Shown: positions 23,672 through 35,409, counted from the first letter of the stretch. The stretch is 64,000 bases of DNA from Methylobacter sp. S3L5C (GCF_022788635.1 NZ_CP076024.1:992001-1056000), one strand, 5' to 3'. Program-made: numbers and translations. The notes: a model not told the origin generated them from the sequence alone.

Positions 23672-23830
23672 ACTTAACAGTGGTTCAATATAAGATACTG
23701 CCTTAAATGCGCAGAAACAGAAGATGAAGCATACTATGGGTGCCGAAACAAATATCTTCCCAAGCATTTCTTATTTCAAGATATTTTTATCAAAAATGGT
23801 TGTAAATAACCTATCACCCTACTCTTTAAT

Positions 23831-24547
23831 TTAAATTTTTTTAAATTTCACAACTTTGTTTAAAGGACTTAAATTAATTTCATCAATCACCATCTGCGTC
23901 CGTGAGCCAAGCACATAAGATACTGCTGCAGCCACATCCTCCGGTAAAATAGCGTTACTTTCATGATCGCCCGGTTCAAAAGCCAGCTCTTCAAAAAATG
24001 CTGTTTTCACCATACCAGGATTAATCAAACAAACCCGCACATTACATTTACCACAATCTTCGCGTAACGCTTGGGTAAAGCCACGTACAGCAAACTTGCT
24101 GGCACAATAAACAGCGCCTTTTCGACTACCTTTTAACGCTGCTTCAGAACCAATAAAAATTAAATCACTGTTAGCTTTACGCTTTAAAGCTGGCAATAAA
24201 GCCTTTGTTAAAAAGACCTGACTGGTAAAATTTATAGTCATTAAAGCTTCAATTTGTGGATAAGAAAACTCTTCCACTGAACCAAACTGTCCGATCCCTG
24301 CCGAAAAAACCACGGCATCAATTTCCGGAAATCTTTGCTGTAATTGACGAATTTTTTGCGGTAACTCACTTAACTGACTTAAATCTATTTCCACGGAACT
24401 AAAGTGTTCCATTTGCCGGGTAAATTTCCGGCAATCGCGTGATACACCAATAACCGTGTGCCCCTGTTGCAATAAGTTTTGAGCAACGGCCCGACCTATC
24501 CCGGAACTGGCACCAGTCACCAGAACGGTTCGCTTTATAATGTGCAT
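23831..24547 (-). CDS. Short-chain dehydrogenase/reductase
   Basis: 238 residues from the ATG at 24547 (MHIIKRTVLVTGASSGIG). The Rossmann motif TGASSGIG stands at about 10-17, the structural NAG-type motif reads SAGIG, and the catalytic S-Y-K set is in GSEAA and YCASKFAVRG. NADP-dependent oxidoreductase of classical SDR type with unknown substrate. The ATG lies inside the end of the SPL gene (13-base overlap), so the two are co-transcribed. A start 48 bases further up would add a segment that is only the other gene in another frame. Confidence 0.88.
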   Translation of the reverse strand: MHIIKRTVLVTGASSGIGRAVAQNLLQQGHTVIGVSRDCRKFTRQMEHFSSVEIDLSQLSELPQKIRQLQQRFPEIDAVVFSAGIGQFGSVEEFSYPQIEALMTINFTSQVFLTKALLPALKRKANSDLIFIGSEAALKGSRKGAVYCASKFAVRGFTQALREDCGKCNVRVCLINPGMVKTAFFEELAFEPGDHESNAILPEDVAAAVSYVLGSRTQMVIDEINLSPLNKVVKFKKI

Positions 24548-25527
24548 GGGAAAAACTTGATCTCGGGAATAAACGTTAGTAATTGTTTGGTGCAAAAATG
24601 CATCATTTCCTGTTCCAGCTCTTGTTTGTAGGAAATCATCCCCTGCTGATTTTCTAACGGACTGGCAAATAATTTTTCATCGGGATAAAGTTTATGCACT
24701 TTTTTAAAGTATTTCTCCGGCAACCTGAAAGCTCCAAGACTGACTGAATGCAACTGATCCAAATTAATGAGCGAAAATACCTGCTCAAATAATTGCTGGT
24801 ACTGCTGCTGGTAACCGGTCTGATAAATCATCGGATCAAAACGCAAGCCTATTTGCCAACCATGTTGCTGTAATTTACTCAACGCATCAAGACGACGCTG
24901 CAATGAGGGTGCTTTAGCCTCAACTTTTGTCGCTATTTCATCGGGCGTCAAACTAAAAGCGACAATGCAGCGAGGAAATGGCTCACGATTTAACAGACTT
25001 CTAACTTGAGTGCTTTTCGTTCTCAGTTCCAGCCAGGCATTCGGGATTTTCTCAAAAAACGGCAAAAACTGTTCGGCAAATCGAGTTACCGGTTCCAAAG
25101 CCAGGCTATCACAATCATAGCCTGAGAAAAAATGCATTGCCTCAGTCGGCGTTTCGGCACACAGTTGTTTTATTTCATCCTGAAAATCTTCATAATTAAC
25201 AAACAGCACGTAATTGGCTGATTGGTACATACCTTGTAAAAAACAGTACCGGCAATCGTATAAACAATTAAGCATGTGGGAAAAATAATAATTTTTACTT
25301 GCCCCAATGCCATAACCTGATGGTACGACCATCGCAAAATGTTTGTATTTTTCTGCCAATATTAATGCCGGCTTTTGTTTTTGTAGTCTAAAATCTTGTG
25401 CTTTAGGATTAAAAACTTCGCCATACCGACCACAGGTAATTCTTTTTGCTTGCGGAAAACGGGTAATAATCTCGACAACACGCGGATGTTGCAAAATCGC
25501 TTCTTCTATATAAATCGTTTCAATCAT
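24535..25527 (-). CDS. SPL-family radical SAM protein (spore photoproduct lyase-like)
   Basis: 330 residues. CLYDCRYCFLQGMYQS (about 90-105) carries the C-x3-C-x2-C cluster motif for a 4Fe-4S centre and SAM cleavage. FFSGYDCDSLALEP and LELRTKS (about 160-195) match the SplB fold. In Bacillus the enzyme repairs spore photoproduct; in non-sporulating proteobacteria the homologues have no proven substrate, and UV-lesion repair is a guess. It is the first gene of a two-gene unit with the SDR. Confidence 0.85.
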   Translation of the reverse strand: MIETIYIEEAILQHPRVVEIITRFPQAKRITCGRYGEVFNPKAQDFRLQKQKPALILAEKYKHFAMVVPSGYGIGASKNYYFSHMLNCLYDCRYCFLQGMYQSANYVLFVNYEDFQDEIKQLCAETPTEAMHFFSGYDCDSLALEPVTRFAEQFLPFFEKIPNAWLELRTKSTQVRSLLNREPFPRCIVAFSLTPDEIATKVEAKAPSLQRRLDALSKLQQHGWQIGLRFDPMIYQTGYQQQYQQLFEQVFSLINLDQLHSVSLGAFRLPEKYFKKVHKLYPDEKLFASPLENQQGMISYKQELEQEMMHFCTKQLLTFIPEIKFFPCTL

Positions 25528-25651
25528 AAGCTCTGTTTATCGCCGATAAAAAAGTACCGTAGGAGTGCATTTTATAGGAAAAGTATTGTGATTGTTTACG
25601 CTGCCCTCATATAGGTTAAAATACTTTTAACCTCACCCACAGATAACGAAC

Positions 25652-26479
25652 ATGAATATACAAAAAATTGGTTTTATCGGCGGCGGCAATATGGCGTCTA
25701 GTCTGCTTAGCGGCTTGATTGCCAGCGGCCATTCTCCACAGCACCTTTGGGTATCTGATATTAATCCGGACACACTGAAAACGCTGGCAAAAAATCTTAA
25801 TGTTAATTCGTCGGCAAGCAATGATGAGCTGATTAATGCCGTTGACGTCGTAGTACTGGCGGTTAAGCCGCAGGCACTCAGTTCGGTAGCCAAAAGTTTA
25901 GCCACTTTAATTCAGAAAAAAAAATCGCTGGTCGTTTCTATTGCCGCAGGTATTAGCCAACACAGCCTTAGTCAATGGTTAGGTGCTGATACCGCAATTG
26001 TTCGCTGTATGCCCAACACACCTGCATTGGTTCTAACAGGTGCTACGGCACTCCATGCCAATGCCCAAGTAAATGTTGAACAACATGATTTGGCAGAAAA
26101 TATCATGCGTTCTGTTGGTATTGCACTGTGGGTTAATGATGAAAATGAATTAGATGCCGTTACCGCCGTTTCCGGTAGTGGTCCTGCATATTATTTTCTG
26201 CTCATGGAAGCGATGGAAAAAGCCGCTTTAGAATTGGGTTTAAACGAAGTGACTGCACGTTTGCTGGTTCAACAAACCGCCTTGGGTGCAGCCAAAATAG
26301 CACTGGAATCATCAGAATCGCCTGAACAATTGCGCAAACGCGTCACTTCACCAGGCGGTACCACGCAACAAGCCATAGAAACGTTTGAGAAAGGCGGATT
26401 TACTGAACTGGTTTCAAAAGCATTACACGCCGCACGAGACCGCTCTATCGAAATGTCCAAACATTCGGAGAATAACTGA
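25652..26479 (+). CDS. proC: Pyrroline-5-carboxylate reductase
   Basis: 275 residues. Catalyses the last step of proline synthesis. The N-terminal NAD(P) motif is IGFIGGGNMASSLLSGL. VVVLAVKPQ and RCMPNTPALV follow, and the family signature is AVSGSGPAYYFLLMEA then LEL...TARLLVQQTALGAAK and TSPGGTTQQAIETFE. The next gene, yggT, overlaps or abuts it (stop TGATGG), the common proC-yggT arrangement of gammaproteobacteria. Confidence 0.95.
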   Translation: MNIQKIGFIGGGNMASSLLSGLIASGHSPQHLWVSDINPDTLKTLAKNLNVNSSASNDELINAVDVVVLAVKPQALSSVAKSLATLIQKKKSLVVSIAAGISQHSLSQWLGADTAIVRCMPNTPALVLTGATALHANAQVNVEQHDLAENIMRSVGIALWVNDENELDAVTAVSGSGPAYYFLLMEAMEKAALELGLNEVTARLLVQQTALGAAKIALESSESPEQLRKRVTSPGGTTQQAIETFEKGGFTELVSKALHAARDRSIEMSKHSENN

Positions 26480-26493
26480 TGGGTTCTAATTAT

Positions 26494-27054
26494 ATGAGCG
26501 ATCCGATTATTTTTTTAATCGACACACTGTTTTCTCTTTATATTCTGGCGGTGTTGCTGCGTTTTTTATTGCAATGGTGCGGAGGTGATTTTTATAATCC
26601 TATCTCCCAATTCCTGGTCAAGATAACCCATCCACCCTTAAAAATCCTGCGTCGATTTGTACCATCTATCGGAAAAATAGATACATCAGCGCTAATTCTT
26701 GTACTTGTCTTACAAATGCTTGCTGATTTTTCCATATTGTTGCTGAAAGGCGTCACTATCAACATCGGTGCATTGACTATTTTATCCATTACTCAACTAA
26801 TATCTTTACTGATTAATGTATTGGTATTCGCCGTCTTTGCCAGAGCACTACTTAGTTGGATAAATCAGGGGTCTTTTAATGCCGCCGCGTCAATTTTGGC
26901 TACATTGACAGAACCTTTACTTGATATGTGCCGCAAAGTTATTCCCAGCATGGGTGGCATAGACTTATCACCGTTAGCAGCGTTGTTACTGTTACAGCTG
27001 GCAAAAATGGTCATTTTGCCGCCACTACACGAATTAGCAAATTTAATTGGTTAA
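26494..27054 (+). CDS. yggT: YggT family membrane protein
   Basis: 186 residues from the ATG at 26494 (MSDPIIFLIDTLFSLYILAV); an in-frame ATG at 26479 overlaps the proC stop. Two YggT units are visible, each with a first helix, then a P-x-x-K/R-x-x-R-x-x-x-P segment: RFVPSIGKIDTSALI and RKVIPSMGGIDLSPL. Inner-membrane protein, about four helices, linked to division or osmotic tolerance in some bacteria but without an assigned activity. It pairs with proC. Confidence 0.88.
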   Translation: MSDPIIFLIDTLFSLYILAVLLRFLLQWCGGDFYNPISQFLVKITHPPLKILRRFVPSIGKIDTSALILVLVLQMLADFSILLLKGVTINIGALTILSITQLISLLINVLVFAVFARALLSWINQGSFNAAASILATLTEPLLDMCRKVIPSMGGIDLSPLAALLLLQLAKMVILPPLHELANLIG

Positions 27055-27290
27055 GCCTCAATTTTTAAGTTGCAAGGTAAACTTTCAACTACTTAATCAA
27101 TAAAACACCAACCTAAATTCCGCACTTGAAGCCGTTGGTTTTTAGGTTTATGGTAACGCTTAAATTATCTGCCTAACTGGCCGTGTTACAAACCTGTAAA
27201 ATCCAAAAACCGTGTCAGTAAAGCAAAAAAAATTTATATCGACTACCTTTATTCTATAATTTTGAACTTGATAAGCAATTATTGAAAACT

Positions 27291-29290
<2,000 letters not shown>

Positions 29291-29339
29291 TTAATAAAAA
29301 ATACCACTACTTATGATGGGTTCTTAACATCATTTATTA

Positions 29340-30398
29340 TCAGTATTTTTTGGGTTCTTTGATATCGTCATCTGTATCCGTTACCAAACCTTTAAATTCA
29401 TTTTTTTCACTGGCCTGCTCATCAAACTCCATAACAAGGCCACCATTGACTATAGCTTTATCGTTATTATGTACCTGAACCCGTTTAAATTTAACCAACG
29501 CAGTAATAATGACCCGGGTTTCAGTCAAGTTCACGGGATAACTACCCAGTGGCTTACGTGTCATCATATCTTCAAAGGCAGTTAGAACCATGCTTAAATC
29601 TTGGACTATTAACCCTGAAATCCGCAGATAGCCAATAAAAGAAGCCAGAATAACCAATAATAGGGCAATAAAGATAGCACTAACCATGAGTATAATTTCA
29701 GATAAAGCTACTCCGCCGGGATAATAGTAAAAAATATCCCAATTAGTGCCGGCAACCTTCTTTTGTAAACTTTCACTCTGCCAGGTATCGACTCGCTTTC
29801 CTGATGAACCTAACACCAGTTGCGCTTGCCTTAATTCTATATATCCGTCTTTGACTGCCGCTGCCTCTATGCTTTTATTAAAAAAGTCATAGTTCAAACT
29901 AGCCAAAATAACACCAACAACCTGATTATTGACCATAATTCTACGGGTCATCGCCAGATGCCGGTCTGCACCGGCATAACCCTGTATTCCAGGCGGCTGA
30001 TTGTTAGTCAACGTTTCACGTACCATATCAAGATCAGCAAATCCCATACGGGGCGCAGTCTTTTCATCAAGCTGACTAACTCCGGGCAATAACAATCTGA
30101 TTTTTAAGGCATCCGGAAAATACTTTTCAAGCTTTTCGGCTACCGTGATGATTAAAGCAGGGTCTGCACTGGTAACGGCAATCAAAACATCTGGATCCTG
30201 CGCCATTTTGTTCAGAGTTCTGTTCAGCAGATCTATCTGCTCGGATAGCGTTAATGCCACAGCATTGACAACCGTAGTCGCAGCGTCTCGCTCAACTTCA
30301 GTGACCCTTGAGCCAGACCACCAATAAATACCGCCACCAACAATCAAAATCATGAATATCGCGAATGTCGTTAGCAAAAAAAATACTCGCCTCATCAA
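29340..30398 (-). CDS. Two-helix membrane protein in the algC position; no catalytic domain
   Basis: 352 residues. A first membrane helix (about 4-28), a periplasmic domain of about 200 residues that looks like a small sensor domain, a second membrane helix (about 232-260), then a cytoplasmic tail of about 90 residues ending in acidic residues. It lies between dut and argB, where pseudomonads carry algC. Some AlgC proteins have a long membrane-anchored N-terminal extension of this kind; I think this is that part alone, without the phosphomannomutase domain (no phosphoserine loop T-A-S-H-N-P is seen). Whether the mutase gene lies elsewhere is not known. Confidence 0.6.
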   Translation of the reverse strand: MMRRVFFLLTTFAIFMILIVGGGIYWWSGSRVTEVERDAATTVVNAVALTLSEQIDLLNRTLNKMAQDPDVLIAVTSADPALIITVAEKLEKYFPDALKIRLLLPGVSQLDEKTAPRMGFADLDMVRETLTNNQPPGIQGYAGADRHLAMTRRIMVNNQVVGVILASLNYDFFNKSIEAAAVKDGYIELRQAQLVLGSSGKRVDTWQSESLQKKVAGTNWDIFYYYPGGVALSEIILMVSAIFIALLLVILASFIGYLRISGLIVQDLSMVLTAFEDMMTRKPLGSYPVNLTETRVIITALVKFKRVQVHNNDKAIVNGGLVMEFDEQASEKNEFKGLVTDTDDDIKEPKKY

Positions 30399-30547
30399 CC
30401 TACCCCATCAAAAAATCAGCTTAGGAACGCATATAAAATTAAGTTGAACAACTTGAAATACCGGCTTGGTTAGTCCCAATCCCTTAATTTGTAATCAGGA
30501 GAACCTTGCAAAAGATCAATTTGCTCAAGTGATGTTATACACGTTAT

Positions 30548-31006
30548 TCAATGTCGACCAGTATGACCAAAACCACCCTCGCCTCTATCGGTCATCGTGG
30601 TAAAATCTGTAACCAGTTTAAAAGCGACTTGAACCACCGGCATAAACAGTAATTGTGCAATCCTTTCGCCTGGCTGAACAATATAATCATTAATGCCGTC
30701 ATTGTGTAGAATTACGCCTATTTCACCAAGATAATCTGAATCGATAATACCCAAGCCTTGTCCTACACGAACCTGATTATTCAGACAAAGTCCGCTTCTA
30801 CTTGCAACCACTGCAACTAATCCGGGATCCTGAATGTTGACAGATAAACCTGTTCCAATCAATTTACTCATGCCCCCGGCAATCACTATAGCTTCTTCAA
30901 TGCAGGCAACCAGATCAACTCCTGCAGAGCCTTTAGTTTTATACGCAGGTATACCGTATTTTTCAAGTAAAGGGTTTACTATTTTAGTTTCGATTAGTCT
31001 TTTCAT
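30548..31006 (-). CDS. dut: dUTP pyrophosphatase
   Basis: 152 residues, standard trimeric dUTPase. All five motifs are present: AGVDLVA (1), SRSGL (2), GIIDSDYLGEIGV (3), ERIAQLL (4) and RGEGGFGHTG (5). It removes dUTP and supplies dUMP. In related bacteria coaBC (dfp) stands directly upstream; here that position is taken by an IS element, and coaBC is not in the window. Confidence 0.96.
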   Translation of the reverse strand: MKRLIETKIVNPLLEKYGIPAYKTKGSAGVDLVACIEEAIVIAGGMSKLIGTGLSVNIQDPGLVAVVASRSGLCLNNQVRVGQGLGIIDSDYLGEIGVILHNDGINDYIVQPGERIAQLLFMPVVQVAFKLVTDFTTMTDRGEGGFGHTGRH

Positions 31007-31106
31007 CTACTACAAGTCATTAAAAAAAGGGTTATTATAACCCACTCTTTACGGAACACTATTAAGGTTACAGTTATTTAAAACTCCATAATTTGGTAAT
31101 TTCAAC

Positions 31107-31933
31107 CTAGGTTCTGTTGACGTTTCACCTCAGCCATAAAAGCACCGAGGAAAATGATAGCATCCCCATGTAATTAATAGCTTTTTTCTCATATCGTGTA
31201 GCAATTCTGCGATAGTGCTTGAGCTTACCGAACATACATTCAATGGCATGCCGCTCCTTATAATGCCAATAATCGCACTCAATATCTTCTTTTCGGTTCG
31301 ATTTAGGTGGGATAACCGCTTTTATTTCACGACTGGCTAACCACTCCCGCAACTCGTTCGTGTCGTAGGCTTTGTCTGCTAAAACGGCTGAAGCATTAAC
31401 ATTTTCCAATAAAGATATGGCTTGCTTGCATTCAGCCTCCTGCCCGCCTGTCAGGATAAATTTGATGGGCATGCCCAAGCCATCACAAAGCGCGTGAATC
31501 TTACAACCAAATCCACCTTTGGAGCGCCCAAGTGCTTCATTCTCAGCAGAACTATATGCCGCTCCAGCTGCGCAGGCATGTGCTCTAATAACTGAACCAT
31601 CCATGGAAACATCTTGTAAATCAGCGTCTTCAGCAAGATGACAGAGAATTTCACCCCATATGCCATTGATACACCAACGTGAAAAACGCTTGAAGATGCT
31701 ATTCCATTTACCATACGTTGACGGTAATACACGCCACTGTGCTCCCGTACGTAATATCCACAAAATGGCATTAACAAACTGCCTGCAAATATCGGGTAAA
31801 CCGATATGAACTCCAGGCAATTTTTTTAAGCTTGCCAAAATACGAGTCCACTCTTCATCACTTAATGTTATCCGCTTCATTTCATTCAAAACGACTTATT
31901 CTACCGGATTGGTGAAACGTCAACAGAACCTAG
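31107..31933 (-). mobile_element. Intact IS5-family insertion sequence
   Basis: Perfect terminal inverted repeats of at least 19 bp, GTTCTGTTGACGTTTCACC at 31111-31129 and its complement at 31911-31929, flanked by CTAG on both sides (31107-31110 and 31930-31933), which is a 4-bp target duplication of the IS5-type target CTAG. The element is about 819 bp and carries one intact transposase gene. No second copy is seen in the window. Confidence 0.92.
31125..31889 (-). CDS. IS5-family transposase
   Basis: 254 residues, DDE class. MDGSVIRAH gives the first acidic residue. The segment GRSKGGFGCKIHALCD is typical of IS5/IS1031-type proteins. VLADKAYDTNELREWL gives the second Asp, and KERHAIECMFGKLKHYRRIA is the Y-x-x-R-x-x-I-E-x-x-F-x-x-L-K signature with the catalytic Glu. 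The frame is unbroken and ends inside the terminal repeats, so the element may still move. Confidence 0.93.
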   Translation of the reverse strand: MNEMKRITLSDEEWTRILASLKKLPGVHIGLPDICRQFVNAILWILRTGAQWRVLPSTYGKWNSIFKRFSRWCINGIWGEILCHLAEDADLQDVSMDGSVIRAHACAAGAAYSSAENEALGRSKGGFGCKIHALCDGLGMPIKFILTGGQEAECKQAISLLENVNASAVLADKAYDTNELREWLASREIKAVIPPKSNRKEDIECDYWHYKERHAIECMFGKLKHYRRIATRYEKKAINYMGMLSFSSVLLWLR

Positions 31934-32064
31934 CTATTTATAGAAAAAAACTGCTTAAAAACCATTACAAAAAATAGTAAATCCTGTCCGGTTATTTTAG
32001 TCAAGCAATCTGCCAAAAACTATAATAAGATAGCGCCAGTATTTACCATAAAAGAGCCACTACC

Positions 32065-32403
32065 ATGCGTCGTTTTATTCTATTGAGTTTCCTTGCTTTT
32101 CCGGCATTTGCCATTGATGAAAAACCTCCGACTCTTGAAGCCGTCCCAGAAACTCCAGAACTACCTCTACCGGTACAAAGTGGAGAGACACTGGAACCTG
32201 ACATTACCATTATTCGTAAAGGTAAAAAAACCATACAAGAATACCGCAGAGGCGGGAGACTTTACATGATTAAAGTAGTACCGGATATTGGCCCTCCATA
32301 TTATTTTATCGATAATGATGGTGATGGCAAAATGGATGTTCGAACTAATGATCTGGATAACGACAGTAACATTAATATGTGGAAAATCTTTGAATGGAAT
32401 TAA
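32065..32403 (+). CDS. DUF2782 protein, exported
   Basis: 112 residues. A short signal peptide (MRRFILLSFLAFPAFA) precedes a DUF2782 domain: ITIIRKGKKTIQEYRRGGRL, then VVPDIGPPYYFIDNDGDGKM. Function unknown. In gammaproteobacteria this gene commonly stands beside polA or thrB; here thrB follows nine bases later. Confidence 0.82.
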   Translation: MRRFILLSFLAFPAFAIDEKPPTLEAVPETPELPLPVQSGETLEPDITIIRKGKKTIQEYRRGGRLYMIKVVPDIGPPYYFIDNDGDGKMDVRTNDLDNDSNINMWKIFEWN

Positions 32404-32412
32404 TCTGATTCA

Positions 32413-33339
32413 GTGTCCGTTTATACACCAATAACCCATTCACAACTTGAACAATTCTTTAGTAACTTCGCTCTCGGTGAAGTCATCAGTTTTGAGGGCA
32501 TACAAGATGGCATTAACAATACCAATTATTTCGTAGAAACCACCAAGGGCTATTTTGTTTTAACCTTGTTTGAAACACTAACAGCCAATGAGTTAACGCA
32601 TTTTATGCGACTACTATCCCATCTTGTCAAACACAATATCCCCTGTCCGGAACATCAGTCAGACCGACAAGGCAAGGTATTGCATGAACTTAATAATAAG
32701 CCGTCAGCAGTATTCAAGCGATTATCCGGCATAGCAACCCTGTCACCATCAATCGAACAATGTCAGCAAATTGGCAGGCATTTGGCCAATGTACATCAGT
32801 GCACACAAGACTATATTTTCCCGGTAAAAAATAACAACGATCCGGGCTGGTGTAAAACACTATTGCACAGAATCAACGCCCGGTTATCGACTACAGACCT
32901 TGCCTTGATTAAAGACGAACTGCTTTTTCAAGCCGCAAACAGTTCGGCAGATCTCCCTCAGGGCTTTATACATGCTGATTTATTCAGGGATAACGTCCTG
33001 TTCGTTAATAACCAACTCAGCGGCATACTGGATTTTTATAGTGGCTACACGGGAACACGATTATTTGATATTGCAATAACGGCTAATGACTGGTGCTGTG
33101 AAAACGGAAAGATTAATCCCGATAAACTAACCACATTACTCTCTGCCTATGAAAGCCTGAAACCGCTGGAACCACTGGAAAAACAACATTGGCAAACCAT
33201 GCTCAGAGCCGCCGCCTTACGTTTCTGGCTATCCCGATTGGAGCACCAAATTTATCCTCGCTCCGGTGACCTAATCCAGCAAAAAGACCCGCTGTTTTTT
33301 CGACAACTACTACAGCAGCATAGACAACAAATCTGTTGA
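32413..33339 (+). CDS. thrB: Homoserine kinase (APH-fold type)
   Basis: 308 residues from a GTG. This is the aminoglycoside-phosphotransferase-fold homoserine kinase typical of pseudomonads and methylotrophs, which phosphorylates homoserine on the way to threonine. FEGIQDGINNTNYFVET is the N-lobe signature. FIHADLFRDNVLF is the catalytic loop with Asp and Asn, and GILDFYSGYTG is the metal-binding D-F-Y. It follows the DUF2782 gene in one unit. Confidence 0.9.
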   Translation: MSVYTPITHSQLEQFFSNFALGEVISFEGIQDGINNTNYFVETTKGYFVLTLFETLTANELTHFMRLLSHLVKHNIPCPEHQSDRQGKVLHELNNKPSAVFKRLSGIATLSPSIEQCQQIGRHLANVHQCTQDYIFPVKNNNDPGWCKTLLHRINARLSTTDLALIKDELLFQAANSSADLPQGFIHADLFRDNVLFVNNQLSGILDFYSGYTGTRLFDIAITANDWCCENGKINPDKLTTLLSAYESLKPLEPLEKQHWQTMLRAAALRFWLSRLEHQIYPRSGDLIQQKDPLFFRQLLQQHRQQIC

Positions 33340-33362
33340 TAACCTGCGTCCACTCAAAATAA

Positions 33363-34259
33363 TCAGTGTATTTCAGACAACAACATTGCCGTCATACTCT
33401 CGGCTTGTCGCAAATAACTGCCACCAAATAAATTCAGGTGGTTTAAAATATGATACAAATTGTAGAATTTTTTTCTAACGGCATAACCATCGTCTAACGG
33501 CCAAACAGCCTGATAAGCCGCATAAAAATCCCTACTAAAACCACCAAACAATTCCGTCATTGCCAGATCAGCTTCCCGATCCCCATAATAACAGGCAGGA
33601 TCAAAAATAACCGGAATTCCCAACTTATCAACAGCCGTATTACCTGCCCATAAATCGCCATGCAATAACGAAGGTTGTGGCTGGTAATGTTCAAAAAATG
33701 CCGCGCTATTGCAACAAAGACGCTCACCATTGGCTTGCAGTCTGCCGCCATAACCGTTATTTTTCGCGAGTTTTAATTGCAATCCCAAACGCTGTTCACA
33801 CCAAAAAGCCGGCCAATCACGGCTTTGACTGTTAATTTGTAAGGTACTGCCAATGGTATTATTCCGATGCCAGCCAAAATACGGCTGCTGTTGCTGATGC
33901 ATAAGCGCGAGTTGCTGTCCCAATAAACGCTCAGCGCCTTTACCGGGACAGCCAAATTCAAGATATTCCAGCACCAAAAATGAATGCTCGCCGGTTTTAC
34001 CGCAAACAACCGGCGTAGGGACACGAACTGATTGAGTTTTTGCCAGCTCCTGTAATCCTGTAAATTCGGCTTCAAACATGGCCAATAAATCAGCATCATT
34101 CAACTTAATAAAATACGAGCTATCTGCACCTTGCAGTCGAAAAGCAGAATTTATGTCGCCGCCAGAAAGCCTGTGAGCAGAGACAACGTTAAATGGCTGC
34201 CTGCTCACTGATTCAATCTGTTGTGATACAGCTTGCCAATGCATCGATAAAAAATCCAT
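33363..34259 (-). CDS. Fructosamine-3-kinase-like protein
   Basis: 298 residues. LSGGDINSAFRL and YFIKLNDAD (N lobe), FLVLEYLEFG (hinge), LLHGDLWAGN (catalytic loop) and PVIFDPACYYGDREADLAM (metal motif) are those of the fructosamine/ketosamine kinase family, which removes early glycation products from proteins. Complete and normal in size. It converges with thrB with only 23 bases between them. Confidence 0.88.
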   Translation of the reverse strand: MDFLSMHWQAVSQQIESVSRQPFNVVSAHRLSGGDINSAFRLQGADSSYFIKLNDADLLAMFEAEFTGLQELAKTQSVRVPTPVVCGKTGEHSFLVLEYLEFGCPGKGAERLLGQQLALMHQQQQPYFGWHRNNTIGSTLQINSQSRDWPAFWCEQRLGLQLKLAKNNGYGGRLQANGERLCCNSAAFFEHYQPQPSLLHGDLWAGNTAVDKLGIPVIFDPACYYGDREADLAMTELFGGFSRDFYAAYQAVWPLDDGYAVRKKFYNLYHILNHLNLFGGSYLRQAESMTAMLLSEIH

Positions 34260-34336
34260 AACCGTTAAAGCGATTTCCTGCGAATAATATACCCGGCTTG
34301 CCCGTTTTCTTAATTCTTGGGTATCACCAAAGTTGA

Positions 34337-35344
34337 CTAATTCGCGAGATTTTTTTTATAAATAATAGATGACAGAACCGACAACCCAATCATAATGGCA
34401 CCAATCAGCCCCGTAATTACTTCAGGAATATGATAAGTCATGCTGATTAACATGATGGCAGCCAGTGAACCAATTGCATAATGAGCACCATGCTCCAAAA
34501 ATACATATTCATCCAGAGTACCTTTACGCACCAAATACACTGTCAAACTTCTGACAAACATTGCGCCTATCGCCAAACCCAACATAATAATAACGACATC
34601 TTGGGTAATCGCAAATGCACCGATAACGCCATCAAATGAAAATGAGGCATCCAATACTTCAAGATACAGAAAACTCATTACACTGCCTTTTTTAATGACT
34701 TCCGAAACTTCTTCGCCTTCTTCTTCATCTTCAAATAAAGTCGCCAAACTATCGACGATAACATATAAAATGACGCCGGAAATACCGGCAACCAAGGCAT
34801 CCAGGCGAATCGCATCGGGCAACCAGTTTGGGGTAATTAACAGCACGCCTAATGCCAGAATGATTTCAATCGATTCAAGCTTGCCAAATGATGCCATTTT
34901 TTTTTCTATATACCCCAGCCAATGCAATTCCCTGTTTTCATCAAAAATAAACGAGAAAAAAACCATTAACAAAAACATCCCGCCAAATGCGGCAATTTGT
35001 ACATGCGAGTCATTCAAATGCTGCGCATAAGTGACAGGATCGTGCAGCGCCATATCGGCAACACCTAAAAAACCAAGCCCTGTCGCAACGGCAACAATTA
35101 AAATGGGAAACAATAAGCGCATGCCAAACACGGCAATTAAAATTCCCCAGGTTAAAAAGTACTGTTGCCAACGCTCATCCATGCGCTTTAATATCGAAGC
35201 GTTCACAACAGCGTTATCAAATGATAAACTCACCTCAAGAACTCCCAGAATAAGAGCGATTAACGCGCCCATTATTCCACCCCAATAAACAGCTACAGCC
35301 AAGCAAATGGCCGTAACGATAAAAGAAAGACGAAAATACTGCAT
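34337..35344 (-). CDS. DUF475/TerC-like membrane protein
   Basis: 335 residues with about nine hydrophobic segments. GVLEVSLSFDNAVVNASIL (about 34-52) and YLEVLDASFSFDGVIGAFAI (about 226-245) are the two repeated D-N/D-G acidic membrane motifs of the DUF475/TerC group, which suggests metal-ion export, perhaps manganese. A cytoplasmic acidic loop (FEDEEEGEEVSEV) lies between. Divergent from mtnB, with 65 bp between the starts. Confidence 0.85.
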   Translation of the reverse strand: MQYFRLSFIVTAICLAVAVYWGGIMGALIALILGVLEVSLSFDNAVVNASILKRMDERWQQYFLTWGILIAVFGMRLLFPILIVAVATGLGFLGVADMALHDPVTYAQHLNDSHVQIAAFGGMFLLMVFFSFIFDENRELHWLGYIEKKMASFGKLESIEIILALGVLLITPNWLPDAIRLDALVAGISGVILYVIVDSLATLFEDEEEGEEVSEVIKKGSVMSFLYLEVLDASFSFDGVIGAFAITQDVVIIMLGLAIGAMFVRSLTVYLVRKGTLDEYVFLEHGAHYAIGSLAAIMLISMTYHIPEVITGLIGAIMIGLSVLSSIIYKKNLAN

Positions 35345-35409
35345 AAAATACCTTTTGGTTAGTGTTTTTGTTCTGCAACTATAAGACTATTTAACTGAAA
35401 ATCAACCTA

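Larger units (their letters stand above)
23337..23830. other. Regulatory region upstream of gvpA
   Basis: A 494-bp gap without genes. From gvpA outward it holds a leader of about 70 bp, a -24/-12 promoter (23417-23436), a 9-bp inverted repeat (23541-23564), GGTC-ACGC-GACC (23581-23592) and a perfect 66-bp palindrome (23606-23671). The remainder up to the SDR stop shows nothing I recognise. Confidence 0.6.
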
